A stretch of DNA of 64,000 nucleotides from Rossellomorea vietnamensis (GCF_025398035.1 NZ_CP104558.1:3204501-3268500); one strand, 5' to 3'. Shown: positions 42,405 to 51,402, counted from the stretch's first letter. Notes: generated from the sequence alone by a model not told the origin. A program made the numbers and translations.

Positions 42405-42510
42405 GGAAGCATGGGGGAAGCGGGAAGCATGGGGACGGTTCTCTTGCTTCTTTATTGAGGGCATTGCGAGAGAGGGGAAATGGAAGCAGAAGAACCGTCC
42501 CCTTGCTTCC
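42405..42510 (+). repeat. REP/BIME-like inverted pair (element 11), downstream of the transposase
   Basis: Duplicated left flank (GGGGAAGCATGGGGGAAGCG), left half GAAGCATGGGGACGGTTCT then CTTGCTTC, and right half GGAAGCAGAAGAACCGTCCC plus CTTGCTTCC. It begins 3 nt after the transposase stop codon. Confidence 0.88.
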
Positions 42511-42555
42511 TATGGTATGATGAAATTCACACTAGAAATTTTAGGAGTTGGTTAT

Positions 42556-43323
42556 ATGGCAGAGGTTACGTCAGTGCAATCGGTTGATCGGGCTTTAATG
42601 ATTCTGGATATTTTACAGGAGAATCCTTCAGGCTATGGGGTTACTGAGTTGGCTAATCGTTTGGATGTATCAAAGAGTACGGTTCATCGATTGTTAATGT
42701 CTTTATTGAAGAAAAGCTTTGTTCAGCAAAATAAGGAAAATGATAAATATTCCTTGGGTTTGAAGTTGATTGAGTATGGACAGGTTGTATCGGAGAATTT
42801 AGATGTGCGCCAATTGGCATCCCCTTATTTACATAAGTTGGCTGAAACGATGGAGGAAACTGCTCACTTGGTCATACTGGATCAACAAGAGATTGTGTAT
42901 ATTGATAAGATTGAGAGTTCCCAGACGATAAGAATGTTTTCCAAGGTTGGAAAGCGAGCACCTATGCATTGTACGGGAGTTGGGAAGGCGATTCTGGCAT
43001 TTCTACCAGAGCAGCAGGTAGAGGATATTATCAGTACAAAAGGGTTACACAAATTCACCGAAAAAACGTTATCGAATCGGGATGACTTACTGCAGAATTT
43101 AAATTTGATACGGGACCGTGGCTTTTCCATTGATGATGAAGAGCATGAAATGGGAATCAAGTGTGCGGCTGCACCGATTTTTAACCATAATGGAGAAGTA
43201 GTGGCAGGGATCAGTGTAGCAGGTCCGATTATGAGAGTAACGGATGATAAGCTTGAGAGAATGGCCGAAGAAGTTCTTCACGCTTCAACGGAAATATCTC
43301 GCCTGCTGGGAGCCAGGGTCTAA
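42556..43323 (+). CDS. IclR family regulator of the galactonate operon
   Basis: 255-aa regulator: N-terminal winged helix (SVQSVDRALMILDILQENPSGYGVTELANRLDVSKSTVHRLLMSLLKKSFVQQ) and C-terminal effector domain from about residue 80 with THE IclR-type LYPQ-like core (GKRAPMHCTGVGKAILAFLP, DDEEHEMGIKCAAAPIFN). Probably represses the operon that starts 175 bp downstream and releases on binding a sugar-acid intermediate. ATG at 42556 follows AGGAG at 8 nt; earlier in-frame ATGs lie in the REP flank. Confidence 0.88.
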   Translation: MAEVTSVQSVDRALMILDILQENPSGYGVTELANRLDVSKSTVHRLLMSLLKKSFVQQNKENDKYSLGLKLIEYGQVVSENLDVRQLASPYLHKLAETMEETAHLVILDQQEIVYIDKIESSQTIRMFSKVGKRAPMHCTGVGKAILAFLPEQQVEDIISTKGLHKFTEKTLSNRDDLLQNLNLIRDRGFSIDDEEHEMGIKCAAAPIFNHNGEVVAGISVAGPIMRVTDDKLERMAEEVLHASTEISRLLGARV

Positions 43324-43352
43324 TGTGTTTTTCAACTTTTCAAAAAATTAAA

Positions 43353-43382
43353 TTGACAGCGCTTTCCACCTTTGTTTATAAT
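43353..43382 (+). promoter_or_regulatory. Sigma-A promoter of the galactonate operon
   Basis: Perfect TTGACA (43353-43358) and perfect TATAAT (43377-43382), 18-bp gap. Confidence 0.85.
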
Positions 43383-43403
43383 TTAAACAAATAAATTATT
43401 TAT

Positions 43404-43476
43404 GGAATATCGTTCCTTATTGCGGAACGAATATTTTATAACATTTAAATGGAATAGTGTTCCTTAATAAGGAACA
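43404..43476 (+). promoter_or_regulatory. Two tandem palindromic operators, probably for the IclR regulator
   Basis: Site 1 (43404-43429) reads GGAATATCGTTCC-N7-GGAACG; site 2 (43451-43476) reads GGAATAGTGTTCC-N7-GGAACA. They are 47 bp apart in register and lie just after the promoter, so a bound repressor would block transcription. Site 2 contains the perfect palindrome TGTTCCTTAATAAGGAACA. Confidence 0.75.
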
Positions 43477-43497
43477 AAGTGATGAGGAGGTGGAAAT

Positions 43498-44145
43498 ATG
43501 TCCTATCAAGTGATCCAAGCGATTGAGCAAAACCAATTAGTGGCTATTATTCGCATAACATCAACAGATGAAGTTGAATCTGTCGTGAACAGTTTATTTA
43601 AAGGCGGGATACGGATAGTGGAAATCACCATGAATTCACCAGGTGCTTTACAGGGGATTGAAAGAGTGAAGAGAGTATTTCCCGAGATGGTAGTCGGAGC
43701 CGGTACCGTATTGGATCCCGAGACAGCCAGAAGTGCCATACTGGCAGGAGCCGATTTCATTCTGACCCCAACCTTAAAGAAAGAGACAATCGAGATGGGT
43801 CGTCGTTATGACGTTGCCGTGATACCAGGAGTATTAAGTCCAACGGAGGCTCTTACTGCATATGAATACGGTGCAAGCATGGTCAAGATATTTCCGGCCC
43901 GGACATTTGGCCCATCCTATATTCGTGATCTGCACGGTCCTCTTCCCCAGTTGAAATGTATGGCCGTCGGAGGGATTGGACTGGATAATGCCCATTCTTA
44001 TATTGAGGCGGGAGCCGCGGCCCTTGGTATTGGCAGCTCATTAGTAGATGAACGCCTCATCCTATCCGGTGATTTCGCTGAGATCGAGGAGCGAGCAAGA
44101 AGGTTTGTACAAATACAGCAAGAAGCGACAACGAATAAAGTATGA
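43498..44145 (+). CDS. dgoA: 2-dehydro-3-deoxy-6-phosphogalactonate/gluconate aldolase
   Basis: 215-aa class I aldolase. Schiff-base Lys130 in ASMVKIFPA, Glu42 in RIVEITMNS, phosphate loop AVGGIGLDNA. Splits 2-dehydro-3-deoxy-6-phospho-galactonate (or -gluconate) to pyruvate and glyceraldehyde-3-phosphate. The neighbours dgoK and dgoD make the galactonate form the likely substrate; KDPG aldolase (Eda) is the close alternative. Ribosome site GAGGAGGTGG. First gene of the operon. Confidence 0.9.
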   Translation: MSYQVIQAIEQNQLVAIIRITSTDEVESVVNSLFKGGIRIVEITMNSPGALQGIERVKRVFPEMVVGAGTVLDPETARSAILAGADFILTPTLKKETIEMGRRYDVAVIPGVLSPTEALTAYEYGASMVKIFPARTFGPSYIRDLHGPLPQLKCMAVGGIGLDNAHSYIEAGAAALGIGSSLVDERLILSGDFAEIEERARRFVQIQQEATTNKV

Positions 44146-44161
44146 AAAAAGTGGTGCTGAT

Positions 44162-45172
44162 ATGAATGTGATTCTAATTGATTCTGGAACAACTAATTCA
44201 AGAATAAGACTGGTTGATGAAAAGGAAAGAACAGTCAAGGCTGTCGTAAAGAAACGCGTAGGTGTCCGTAACACGGCAATCGACGGGAATAATGCTCAGT
44301 TGAAAACGGCCATTCAGGAAGGGATTCAAGAGATCTTACAGCAAAATGCTCTATCTGATGAGGATATCCGGTATATCGTGGCATCCGGAATGATCACGTC
44401 TAATCTCGGTCTGGCTGAAGTTCCTCATGTACCGGGACCTGCAAGTCTGAATGATTTCGTTCAGCACTCGAAGGTAGTAAATGGGGCAGATGAATTTGGA
44501 GGGATTCCTTGCATATTGGTGCCGGGTTTAAAAAACACACCGGAAGTTATGGAAGAAGAGCCTCACCATCATATCAATGGGTTTGATGTGATGAGAGGGG
44601 AAGAAGTAGAAACATTTGGTCTGTTGGAGCAATTTCAGGTTTCAGGTAGAGGGGTGATGGTCCTGCCCGGCTCTCACACAAAGTTTGTGGAGGTCTTGGA
44701 GGATCGACGGATAGGATCCTGCCTCTCTACTTTAGGAGGCGAAGTATTGCACGCCATCCAAAAAGAGACGATTCTATCAAACTCCTTAAGTGAGGTGTTA
44801 ATCGAATCGCTGGACAATGACTTGCTCCTTCAGGGATACGAGGCAGCAGGCAAAGTGGGGTTAACCCGAAGCTTCTATCAAATCCGGTTACTGCAACTGT
44901 TTACGGAACTGAATGAGAATGAGAGGGCAAATTATCTTGTGGGAGCCGTCTTGTTTCATGATATAAAAGCTTTAGGCTCTACGCTTGATTCCGTGCCGAC
45001 AAATTGGATGATTGTGGGAGGCTCGTATCCGCTTAGGAAAGCGTTTACCTTCTTACTACGCCATTCATATCCAGAAAGAGAAATTCTGGAGGCAACGGAC
45101 GAACAGGTGGAAGGCTCTGTTGTATTGGGAGCACAGGAAATCGCCTCAAGATATTTGGCAATAAATTTATAA
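44162..45172 (+). CDS. dgoK: 2-dehydro-3-deoxygalactonokinase
   Basis: 336-aa sugar kinase of the actin/hexokinase-like fold. NVILIDSGTTNSRIRLVDE is the phosphate-1 motif; VLPGSHTKFVEV and CLSTLGGEVLHAIQKETIL are DgoK-type blocks; GGSYPLRKAF near the end closes the nucleotide site. It phosphorylates 2-dehydro-3-deoxy-galactonate at C6. Start at 44162: the ORF upstream overlaps dgoA without ribosome site; site here is GTGGTG, weak, suggesting translational coupling with dgoA, whose stop is 17 nt before. Confidence 0.9.
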   Translation: MNVILIDSGTTNSRIRLVDEKERTVKAVVKKRVGVRNTAIDGNNAQLKTAIQEGIQEILQQNALSDEDIRYIVASGMITSNLGLAEVPHVPGPASLNDFVQHSKVVNGADEFGGIPCILVPGLKNTPEVMEEEPHHHINGFDVMRGEEVETFGLLEQFQVSGRGVMVLPGSHTKFVEVLEDRRIGSCLSTLGGEVLHAIQKETILSNSLSEVLIESLDNDLLLQGYEAAGKVGLTRSFYQIRLLQLFTELNENERANYLVGAVLFHDIKALGSTLDSVPTNWMIVGGSYPLRKAFTFLLRHSYPEREILEATDEQVEGSVVLGAQEIASRYLAINL

Positions 45173-45176
45173 TTAT

Positions 45177-45192
45177 TTGAAAGCGCTTGTAA
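45177..45192 (+). promoter_or_regulatory. Candidate CcpA (cre) site
   Basis: TTGAAAGCGCTTGTAA matches the cre consensus WTGNAANCGNWNNCAW except for one T in place of C. It lies between dgoK and tctC, where CcpA could act as a roadblock in rich sugar. Confidence 0.45.
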
Positions 45193-45215
45193 AAAAGTAT
45201 AAGGGGGACATATAT

Positions 45216-46220
45216 ATGAATCTGTTCAAACGAATGATAGGGGTATTCATCTTATTAAGTTTAGTGTTGACTGTCGCAGGATGTGGATCTACTTCACAAT
45301 CATCTTCGAACGAATCGTCTGGAGATGCTTCTGATTTTCCTAAGAAACCGATTACGTTAATCGTTCCTTCTTCTGCCGGTGGTGGTACCGATTCTACTGC
45401 ACGGGCCTTGGCTTCAGCTACCGAAGAACATTTGGGTCAATCCATTGGAGTGGTCAATAAGCCAGGTGGAAGCGGAGCGGTAGGAATGACAGAAGGAGCG
45501 AATGCCAAGCCGGACGGGTATACCGTATCAATGGTATTTGTTGAATTGACGATGCTGGATCATTTAGGACTTTCACCGTTATCTTATGAAGAGTTCAAAC
45601 CAATCGGGTTAGTTAACCTTGACCCGGCGGCTCTTACTGTACCGGCAGATGCACCGTATGATACGGTCGAAGAATTTGTCGCCTATGCCAAGAAACATCC
45701 TGGTAAAGTCAAAGTGGGCAACGCAGGGACAGGCTCCATCTGGCATATTGCTGCCGAAAGCCTGGAGAAAAATGCCGATATTGAGTTAAATCATATTCCT
45801 TTTGAGGGAGCGGCTCCAGCTGTGACAGCTCTGGTAGGCGGCCATGTTGATGCTGTTACTGTCAGTCCTGCAGAAGTGAAATCCCAATTGGAAGCAGGTA
45901 ATGTGAAGACGCTTGCCGTCATGTCCGACGATCGTTCAGACATCGTACCCGATGTCCCGACCTTTAAAGAGGAAGGGTTCGATATGAATACCATTGCAAC
46001 ATGGAGAGGGTTGACGGTACCGAAGGACACTCCTGATGAAGTGGTGAAAGTATTGGAAGATGCCTTTATGAAAGGTGCAGAAGAGAAGGAGTTCATGGAC
46101 TTTATGAAATCCAATGGACTTGGAGTTTCATTAAAAAGTTCATCTGAATTCAAAGAATTCATGAAAGAAAATGATACATTCTTCGGAGGGATGATCAAAG
46201 AACTTGATCTGAATGGATGA
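45216..46220 (+). CDS. Tripartite tricarboxylate transporter substrate-binding lipoprotein (TctC-like)
   Basis: 334-aa extracytoplasmic binding protein. Lipoprotein signal with lipobox VAGC (Cys at residue 24), Ser-rich linker, then PKKPITLIVPSSAGGGTDSTARALASATEEHLGQSIGVVNKPGGSGAVGM, the standard TctC/Bug-family opening. It delivers substrate to TctBA; the operon context suggests D-galactonate, not citrate. ATG at 45216 follows AAGGGGG at 9 nt. A 11-bp hairpin follows at 46226. Confidence 0.9.
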   Translation: MNLFKRMIGVFILLSLVLTVAGCGSTSQSSSNESSGDASDFPKKPITLIVPSSAGGGTDSTARALASATEEHLGQSIGVVNKPGGSGAVGMTEGANAKPDGYTVSMVFVELTMLDHLGLSPLSYEEFKPIGLVNLDPAALTVPADAPYDTVEEFVAYAKKHPGKVKVGNAGTGSIWHIAAESLEKNADIELNHIPFEGAAPAVTALVGGHVDAVTVSPAEVKSQLEAGNVKTLAVMSDDRSDIVPDVPTFKEEGFDMNTIATWRGLTVPKDTPDEVVKVLEDAFMKGAEEKEFMDFMKSNGLGVSLKSSSEFKEFMKENDTFFGGMIKELDLNG

Positions 46221-46225
46221 TACAC

Positions 46226-46254
46226 AAAGGTTGGGGTTTTATGCCCCAATCTTT
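46226..46254 (+). terminator. Intercistronic hairpin after tctC
   Basis: AAAGGTTGGGG (46226-46236) pairs with CCCCAATCTTT (46244-46254); no clean T-run. It probably stabilises the upstream mRNA or partly attenuates, giving more binding protein than permease. Confidence 0.55.
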
Positions 46255-46295
46255 CCTGTTGTTTATCTTGAGGCAAGATTGAAGGAGTGAATATT

Positions 46296-46739
46296 TTGCG
46301 AGTACCTACTGTAATCATGAGTGTCATTATAATTGGAATTTCAGCGTATTTTTATTCGATGTCCCAAGCGTTTCCGCAGAATCAGATGCAGGAGACGGGG
46401 CCGGATTTCATGCCGAAAATATATTGTGGGTTTCTTATTTTGCTAAGTTTGATTTTGATAGTGAAAGAAGTCAGGTCAAAAGCGAAGGAAGAAAAGAAAG
46501 AAGCTGCGATGTTATATGCAGTTGCAGCTATGGCCATGGTGGCCGTTTATTTAATCTTGATTCCATATGTAGGCTTCTATCTTTCAACCGCAGCTGTCAT
46601 AGTCAGCTTCCTCTTATTCACTAAAGTGAAAAGTATCTATACTTTGGCTGCTGTTCCTCTAGGTACCATTGCTTTTATATATATATTCTTTGAGAAATTC
46701 TTAAGCGTGTCCCTTCCACTCGGGACATTGTTTACATAA
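46296..46739 (+). CDS. Tripartite tricarboxylate transporter small membrane subunit (TctB-like)
   Basis: 147-aa protein with four hydrophobic helices (VPTVIMSVIIIGISAYFY; MPKIYCGFLILLSLILIV; MLYAVAAMAMVAVYLILIPYVGFYLSTAAVIVSFLLF; LAAVPLGTIAFIYIFFEKFL). Typical TctB end GFYLSTAAVIV...FLSVSLPLG. TTG at 46296 chosen: AAGGAG lies 8 nt upstream; a GTG at 46287 overlaps that site. Confidence 0.86.
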   Translation: MRVPTVIMSVIIIGISAYFYSMSQAFPQNQMQETGPDFMPKIYCGFLILLSLILIVKEVRSKAKEEKKEAAMLYAVAAMAMVAVYLILIPYVGFYLSTAAVIVSFLLFTKVKSIYTLAAVPLGTIAFIYIFFEKFLSVSLPLGTLFT

Positions 46740-46753
46740 GGGAGGGGAATTAG

Positions 46754-48262
46754 ATGAGCTTATTTATGGACGGTTTAGTCAACGTTTTTCAGTGGCAGGT
46801 ACTTCTTTTCTTAGTGACGGGTACTGTTGTCGGAATCTGTATCGGTTCTCTTCCAGGCTTGACGGCAACCATGGGAGTCGCCCTGATTCTTCCCGTCACG
46901 TTTGGAATGGATCCGGTAACCGGGATCCTTCTATTAATAGGAGTGTATTTTGGATCTGTATATGGGGGATCATTAACGGCGATCTTGATTAATACACCTG
47001 GCACCCCGGCGTCTGCTGCTACTGCCATTGATGGGTATCCAATGGCCAAGAAGGGGCTGGCACATAAAGCATTAACGATCTCAACCCTTGCTTCGACAAT
47101 CGGTGGGGTTATCAGTGTGATTGTCCTGATTGTGGTGGCTCCGCAGCTGGCAGAATTCGCGTTGAAGTTCAGTGCACCGGAATCGTTTGCCCTTGCGCTA
47201 TTCGGGTTATCGATCATTTCCAGTATAGCGGGAAAGTCGTTGATAAAAGGATTGATTGCTGGGTTTATCGGACTGCTCATCTCAACAATCGGGTTGGATC
47301 CAATGGGAGGGTTCCCCCGGTTTACATTCGGTAACCTTAACCTGAGCAGTGGGGTCAATTTAATTGCCGTGATGATTGGGTTATTTGCTGCTTCAGAAGC
47401 ATTTAAGTCAATGGAAACAATATTTTCAACCAACCAGAAGGTCATCATGGTTGAGAAAGTGAAATTGAAGTGGCATGAGTTCAGAACACTCATTGGGACT
47501 ATCCTTCGATCAGCTGGAATCGGTACGTTCATCGGGATGATCCCGGGAGCGGGGGGAGATATAACCGCTTTTGTTGCTTATAATGAAGCGAAAAGATTCT
47601 CTAAGAACAAAGAAGAATTCGGAAAAGGATCGATGAAGGGGGTTGCTGCACCGGAAGCTGCCAACAACAGTGTGACTGGAGGTGCCATGATCCCGTTATT
47701 AACATTGGGTATCCCTGGTGATGCCGTGACAGCAGTCCTCCTCGGGGCTTTGATGGTTCAGGGGCTGCAGCCGGGGCCAATGTTATTTGAAGCAAACGGT
47801 CCTTTAGTCTATACACTATTTGTCGGCATGTTACTTGCGAACCTGTTACTTCTTGTATTCGGCTTGGCCGGAATCAGACTTTTCACCAAAGTCCTCTTGA
47901 TCCCTAAAACGATCCTGACTCCGATCATTCTGGTACTGTGTGTGCTGGGGGCCTATTCATTGGGGAATAACTATTTTGACGTTTTAGTCATGTTTATAGC
48001 AGGGGTTGCAGGATATTTTCTCCAGAGATATGGGTTCCCCGCGTCTCCTATTATATTAGGGTTGATTCTCGGACCGATGTTAGAAAGTAATTTAAGGCGT
48101 TCGTTGTTAATGTCACAGGGAAATCTTGATATATTTTATACGAGACCGATTACGGCAGTACTAATCGGCTTGGCCATTGCCACTTTATTCTCCCCATTAG
48201 TGGGTAAAGTGATGAAGGGCAGAAGAAACGGGAGGATACATGATGAAAATTACAAGCTTTGA
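46754..48262 (+). CDS. Tripartite tricarboxylate transporter large membrane subunit (TctA-like)
   Basis: 502-aa permease with about twelve helices. Two family repeats begin [24 protein letters not shown] and [63 protein letters not shown] is diagnostic. Driven by an ion gradient with TctB and the TctC lipoprotein. Its 3' end overlaps dgoD by 20 nt, so the two are coupled. Confidence 0.92.
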   Translation: MSLFMDGLVNVFQWQVLLFLVTGTVVGICIGSLPGLTATMGVALILPVTFGMDPVTGILLLIGVYFGSVYGGSLTAILINTPGTPASAATAIDGYPMAKKGLAHKALTISTLASTIGGVISVIVLIVVAPQLAEFALKFSAPESFALALFGLSIISSIAGKSLIKGLIAGFIGLLISTIGLDPMGGFPRFTFGNLNLSSGVNLIAVMIGLFAASEAFKSMETIFSTNQKVIMVEKVKLKWHEFRTLIGTILRSAGIGTFIGMIPGAGGDITAFVAYNEAKRFSKNKEEFGKGSMKGVAAPEAANNSVTGGAMIPLLTLGIPGDAVTAVLLGALMVQGLQPGPMLFEANGPLVYTLFVGMLLANLLLLVFGLAGIRLFTKVLLIPKTILTPIILVLCVLGAYSLGNNYFDVLVMFIAGVAGYFLQRYGFPASPIILGLILGPMLESNLRRSLLMSQGNLDIFYTRPITAVLIGLAIATLFSPLVGKVMKGRRNGRIHDENYKL

Positions 48263-49391
48263 GTTATTTCAAGTGCCCCCACGCTGGCTGTTTCTGAAGA
48301 TCGAAACAGATGAAGGACTTGTTGGGTGGGGAGAGCCGGTCATTGAAGGCAAGGCACATTCAGTGAAAGCATACGTGGAAGAAATGATGGAAAACCTGAT
48401 TGGAAAAGACCCCATGAGAATCGAAGACCATTGGAATATGATGTATCGATCCGGCTTCTATCGAGGGGGCCCTATTCACATGAGTGCCATTGCCGGGATC
48501 GATCAGGCACTATGGGACATCAAAGGGAAATACTATGATGCTCCCGTCTATGAACTGCTTGGTGGTGCCTGTCGTGATTCGATTAAGGTTTATTCCTGGA
48601 TTGGGGGAGATCGTCCTTCTGATGTAGGGAGTGCGGCCAAGCAGGTCGTAAATGCGGGTTTTACTGCCGTGAAGATGAACGGAACGGAAGAGCTGCAGTA
48701 TATCGACTCCTATGAAAAGATTGATCAAGCTGTTGCGAGAATCGCAGCTGTAAGAGAAGCAGTTGGGGATTATATCGGAATCGGCATTGACTTTCATGGA
48801 CGGGTACATAAACCGATGGCAAAGATTCTGGCCAAAGAACTGGAAGCCTTTCGCCCTATGTTCATAGAAGAACCTGTCCTTCCTGAAAATAACGAGGCAC
48901 TGCGTGAAATTGCCGCTCATACGTCGATTCCCATCGCCACAGGTGAAAGAATGTTCTCCAGGTGGGACTTCAAAAAGGTCCTGACGGATGGATATGTCGA
49001 TATCATTCAACCTGACTTGTCTCATGCAGGGGGAATCACAGAATGTAAAAAGATTGCTTCCATGGCAGAAGCCTTCGATGTGGCCCTTGCCCCTCATTGT
49101 CCTCTTGGACCGATCGCTCTGGCTGCCTGCCTGCAGGTTGATGCCACATCCCATAATGCGTTTATACAGGAACAGAGTTTAGGCATTCATTATAATCAGG
49201 GAAGCGATCTGTTGGATTATGTCATGGATCCTTCTGTTTTTGAATACAAGGATGGGTATGTCAAGATACCCGAAGGTCCAGGCTTAGGAATCGAAGTCAA
49301 TGAAGGGTTTATCCGGAAACAGGCTGAAATCGGGCATAACTGGAAAAACCCTGTGTGGAGACATAAAGATGGGAGTATCGCAGAATGGTAA
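48243..49391 (+). CDS. dgoD: D-galactonate dehydratase
   Basis: 382-aa enolase-superfamily enzyme. Nearly every block matches E. coli DgoD from memory: LPPRW-like [52 protein letters not shown], metal ligands in GIDFHGR (Asp), FIEEPV (Glu), ATGERMFSR (Glu), and catalytic His in [15 protein letters not shown]. Removes water from D-galactonate to give 2-dehydro-3-deoxy-galactonate. I use the second ATG (48243) because it aligns with the DgoD start and sits 7 nt after GGAGG. Confidence 0.95.
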   Translation: MKITSFELFQVPPRWLFLKIETDEGLVGWGEPVIEGKAHSVKAYVEEMMENLIGKDPMRIEDHWNMMYRSGFYRGGPIHMSAIAGIDQALWDIKGKYYDAPVYELLGGACRDSIKVYSWIGGDRPSDVGSAAKQVVNAGFTAVKMNGTEELQYIDSYEKIDQAVARIAAVREAVGDYIGIGIDFHGRVHKPMAKILAKELEAFRPMFIEEPVLPENNEALREIAAHTSIPIATGERMFSRWDFKKVLTDGYVDIIQPDLSHAGGITECKKIASMAEAFDVALAPHCPLGPIALAACLQVDATSHNAFIQEQSLGIHYNQGSDLLDYVMDPSVFEYKDGYVKIPEGPGLGIEVNEGFIRKQAEIGHNWKNPVWRHKDGSIAEW

Positions 49392-49407
49392 TGTGGGAGG
49401 AAAAGGA

Positions 49408-50421
49408 ATGATGAAACCTAAAGTGTTTATTGCAAAACCTATACCGCAAGAGGTAGAAGACTACCTCAGTTCCTATTGCGATTATAAGGTATGGGAACAT
49501 GAAGAACCGATACCATATGAGAGATTAATAGAAGAATTACAGGATGTCGTCGGGTTAATCACGCCTAAAGGAGTCATTACGGAGGACCTCCTGAATCACG
49601 CCCCTAAATTGAAATTAGTCAGTAATATAGCTGCAGGCTATGATGCATTTGATCTGAAGTTGATGGAAGAAAGAAGAGTACTGGGCACCCATACCCCTTA
49701 CGTTCTTGATGAAACGGTTGCTGATCTCGTATTTGGACTGATTCTTTCCTCAGCCCGAAGGATATCTGAGCTGGATTCCTATGTGAAAAAGGGGAAATGG
49801 GTAAAGAATGACGATCCGTTCTTTTTCGGTGTGGACGTTCATCATGCCACATTAGGGATCATTGGGTTAGGGAGAATCGGGGAGAAGGTTGTAAGGAGGG
49901 CAACGGCTGGATTCGGTATGAGTGTTCTTTATCATAACCGTTCAAGAAGACCTGAAATGGAGCAGGAATATGGGATAGAATACAGTGAAATGGATGCTCT
50001 TCTTCAGAAATCGGATTTTGTCTTGCTAATGGTGCCGTTGTCTGAAGGAACCTATCACCTCATGGATACCGATCAATTCAAACGGATGAAGTCTTCAGCG
50101 TTTTTTATTAATTGCTCACGTGGGAAGACGGTCAATGAACCGGCCTTGATTCAAGCATTGGAAGAGAAGTGGATTAGGGGGGCAGCCCTTGATGTCTATG
50201 AACAGGAGCCCATTGATCGTGAAAACCCTTTGTTGAAAATGAAAAATGTGGTCACTACCCCTCACATCGGATCGGCCACTCAAAAAGCCCGGTTTGATAT
50301 GGCTTTAAAAGCAGCGGAGAATATGGTGGAGTATCTCAAAGGCAACACGCCCCCGAACGTGGTGAAGGAGTTACGTCATTTGACCGAGAAAGTGCTGGAG
50401 AAACATACATCCGAGTCATGA
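49408..50421 (+). CDS. D-isomer-specific 2-hydroxyacid dehydrogenase (GhrB/YvcT-like)
   Basis: 337-aa NAD(P)-dependent dehydrogenase. Substrate domain then Rossmann GLGRIGEKVVRRA (about residue 152), active Arg (NCSRGKTVNE), Glu and His in TTPHIGSAT. This family includes glyoxylate/hydroxypyruvate reductases and Bacillus YvcT (gluconate 2-dehydrogenase / 2-ketogluconate reductase). In this operon it may reduce a keto-aldonate to the aldonate that DgoD uses. ATG at 49408, 7 nt after GGGAGG. Confidence 0.87.
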   Translation: MMKPKVFIAKPIPQEVEDYLSSYCDYKVWEHEEPIPYERLIEELQDVVGLITPKGVITEDLLNHAPKLKLVSNIAAGYDAFDLKLMEERRVLGTHTPYVLDETVADLVFGLILSSARRISELDSYVKKGKWVKNDDPFFFGVDVHHATLGIIGLGRIGEKVVRRATAGFGMSVLYHNRSRRPEMEQEYGIEYSEMDALLQKSDFVLLMVPLSEGTYHLMDTDQFKRMKSSAFFINCSRGKTVNEPALIQALEEKWIRGAALDVYEQEPIDRENPLLKMKNVVTTPHIGSATQKARFDMALKAAENMVEYLKGNTPPNVVKELRHLTEKVLEKHTSES

Positions 50422-50477
50422 GAAAATCACAATAATGGTAGATGTAAAAAATAATGTATCAGTTAGGAGAGAACTGA

Positions 50478-51305
50478 ATGAATAGCTTATCGGATACTAC
50501 TGTTTTATCAAACGGTGTACAAATGCCCTGGATGGGGTTAGGTGTATTTAAAGTGGAGGATGGCGCAGAAGTAACGAATGCTGTAAAAGCCGCCATTCAT
50601 CACGGTTATCGCAGTATCGACACGGCTTCCTTTTATGATAATGAGGAAGGGGTGGGCAAAGCAATCCAGGAGACTGCCATCCCGCGGGAAGAGTTATTTA
50701 TCACCACAAAGGTGTGGAACTCAGATCAGGGATATGATTCAACACTGAAAGCATTTGACGTAAGCTTGAGAAATTTAGGGTTGGAGTATCTGGATTTATA
50801 TTTAATTCATTGGCCGGTTAAGGGAAAATACATGGATACTTGGAGAGCACTGGAAACCTTATATAAACAAGGAAAAGTAAAAGCGATCGGGGTAAGTAAC
50901 TTTCAAATTCACCATCTTAAAGATCTCATTGAAGACGGTGAAATAAAGCCAATGGTCAATCAAGTTGAATATCATCCCAGTTTAACCCAGGAAGAACTCC
51001 ACGACTATTGCAAACAGCAGGGAATTCAATTAGAAGCATGGTCTCCCCTTAAGAAAGGGAGATTGATGAAAGATGAAACCATTGTAGCCCTATCTGAAAA
51101 ATATCAAAAAACCCCCGCCCAAATTCTTTTACGCTGGGATCTTCAAAATGGTGTCGTCACGATACCAAAATCGACCAAGGAACACCGTATAAAGGAAAAT
51201 GCAGACATCTTTGATTTTAATATCGAACAAGAAGACATGAAACGGATCAGCAGTTTGAATCTGAATGAGCGGACAGGTGCCGATCCAGATCACTTTGACT
51301 TTTAG
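50478..51305 (+). CDS. Aldo/keto reductase (YvgN/YtbE-like)
   Basis: 275-aa TIM-barrel NADPH reductase. Catalytic tetrad by motif: Asp in SIDTASFYDNE, Tyr in the same motif, Lys in ITTKVW, His in LIHWPVKG. Cofactor tail TIPKSTKEHRIKENADIFDF. AKR5-type Bacillus enzymes act as glyoxal/methylglyoxal reductases; here an aldose or keto-acid role linked to galactonate use is possible. 56 bp after the dehydrogenase, with GTTAGGAGAGAA upstream, probably the last gene of the operon. A REP element follows. Confidence 0.88.
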   Translation: MNSLSDTTVLSNGVQMPWMGLGVFKVEDGAEVTNAVKAAIHHGYRSIDTASFYDNEEGVGKAIQETAIPREELFITTKVWNSDQGYDSTLKAFDVSLRNLGLEYLDLYLIHWPVKGKYMDTWRALETLYKQGKVKAIGVSNFQIHHLKDLIEDGEIKPMVNQVEYHPSLTQEELHDYCKQQGIQLEAWSPLKKGRLMKDETIVALSEKYQKTPAQILLRWDLQNGVVTIPKSTKEHRIKENADIFDFNIEQEDMKRISSLNLNERTGADPDHFDF

Positions 51306-51314
51306 ATTGTGAAG

Positions 51315-51402
51315 GGAAGCATGGGGACGGTTCTCGGGCTTCTTTTTTGAGAGCATTGCTAGGGAGGGGGGGGGCGAAGCAGAAGAACCATCCTCCTGCT
51401 CC
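51315..51402 (+). repeat. REP/BIME-like inverted pair (element 12)
   Basis: GAAGCATGGGGACGGTTCT left half, T6, and a diverged right half GCAGAAGAACCATCCTCCTGC; ends at the stop codon of the DUF4396 gene (51402-51404). Longer loop than usual (about 35 nt). Confidence 0.82.

Larger units (their letters stand above)
41391..42510 (+). mobile_element. RAYT gene with flanking REP elements
   Basis: The HUH transposase gene 41629-42402 is bracketed by a single REP hairpin on the left (41391-41417) and a full inverted pair starting 3 nt after its stop codon on the right (42405-42510). The left space (41418-41628) is A/T-rich and has no other gene. Confidence 0.65.

Noticed and set aside
49300..49407. 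N-terminal extension of the 2-hydroxyacid dehydrogenase
   Set aside because: The frame is open into dgoD, but the ribosome site GGGAGG and the family's usual start both point to 49408.
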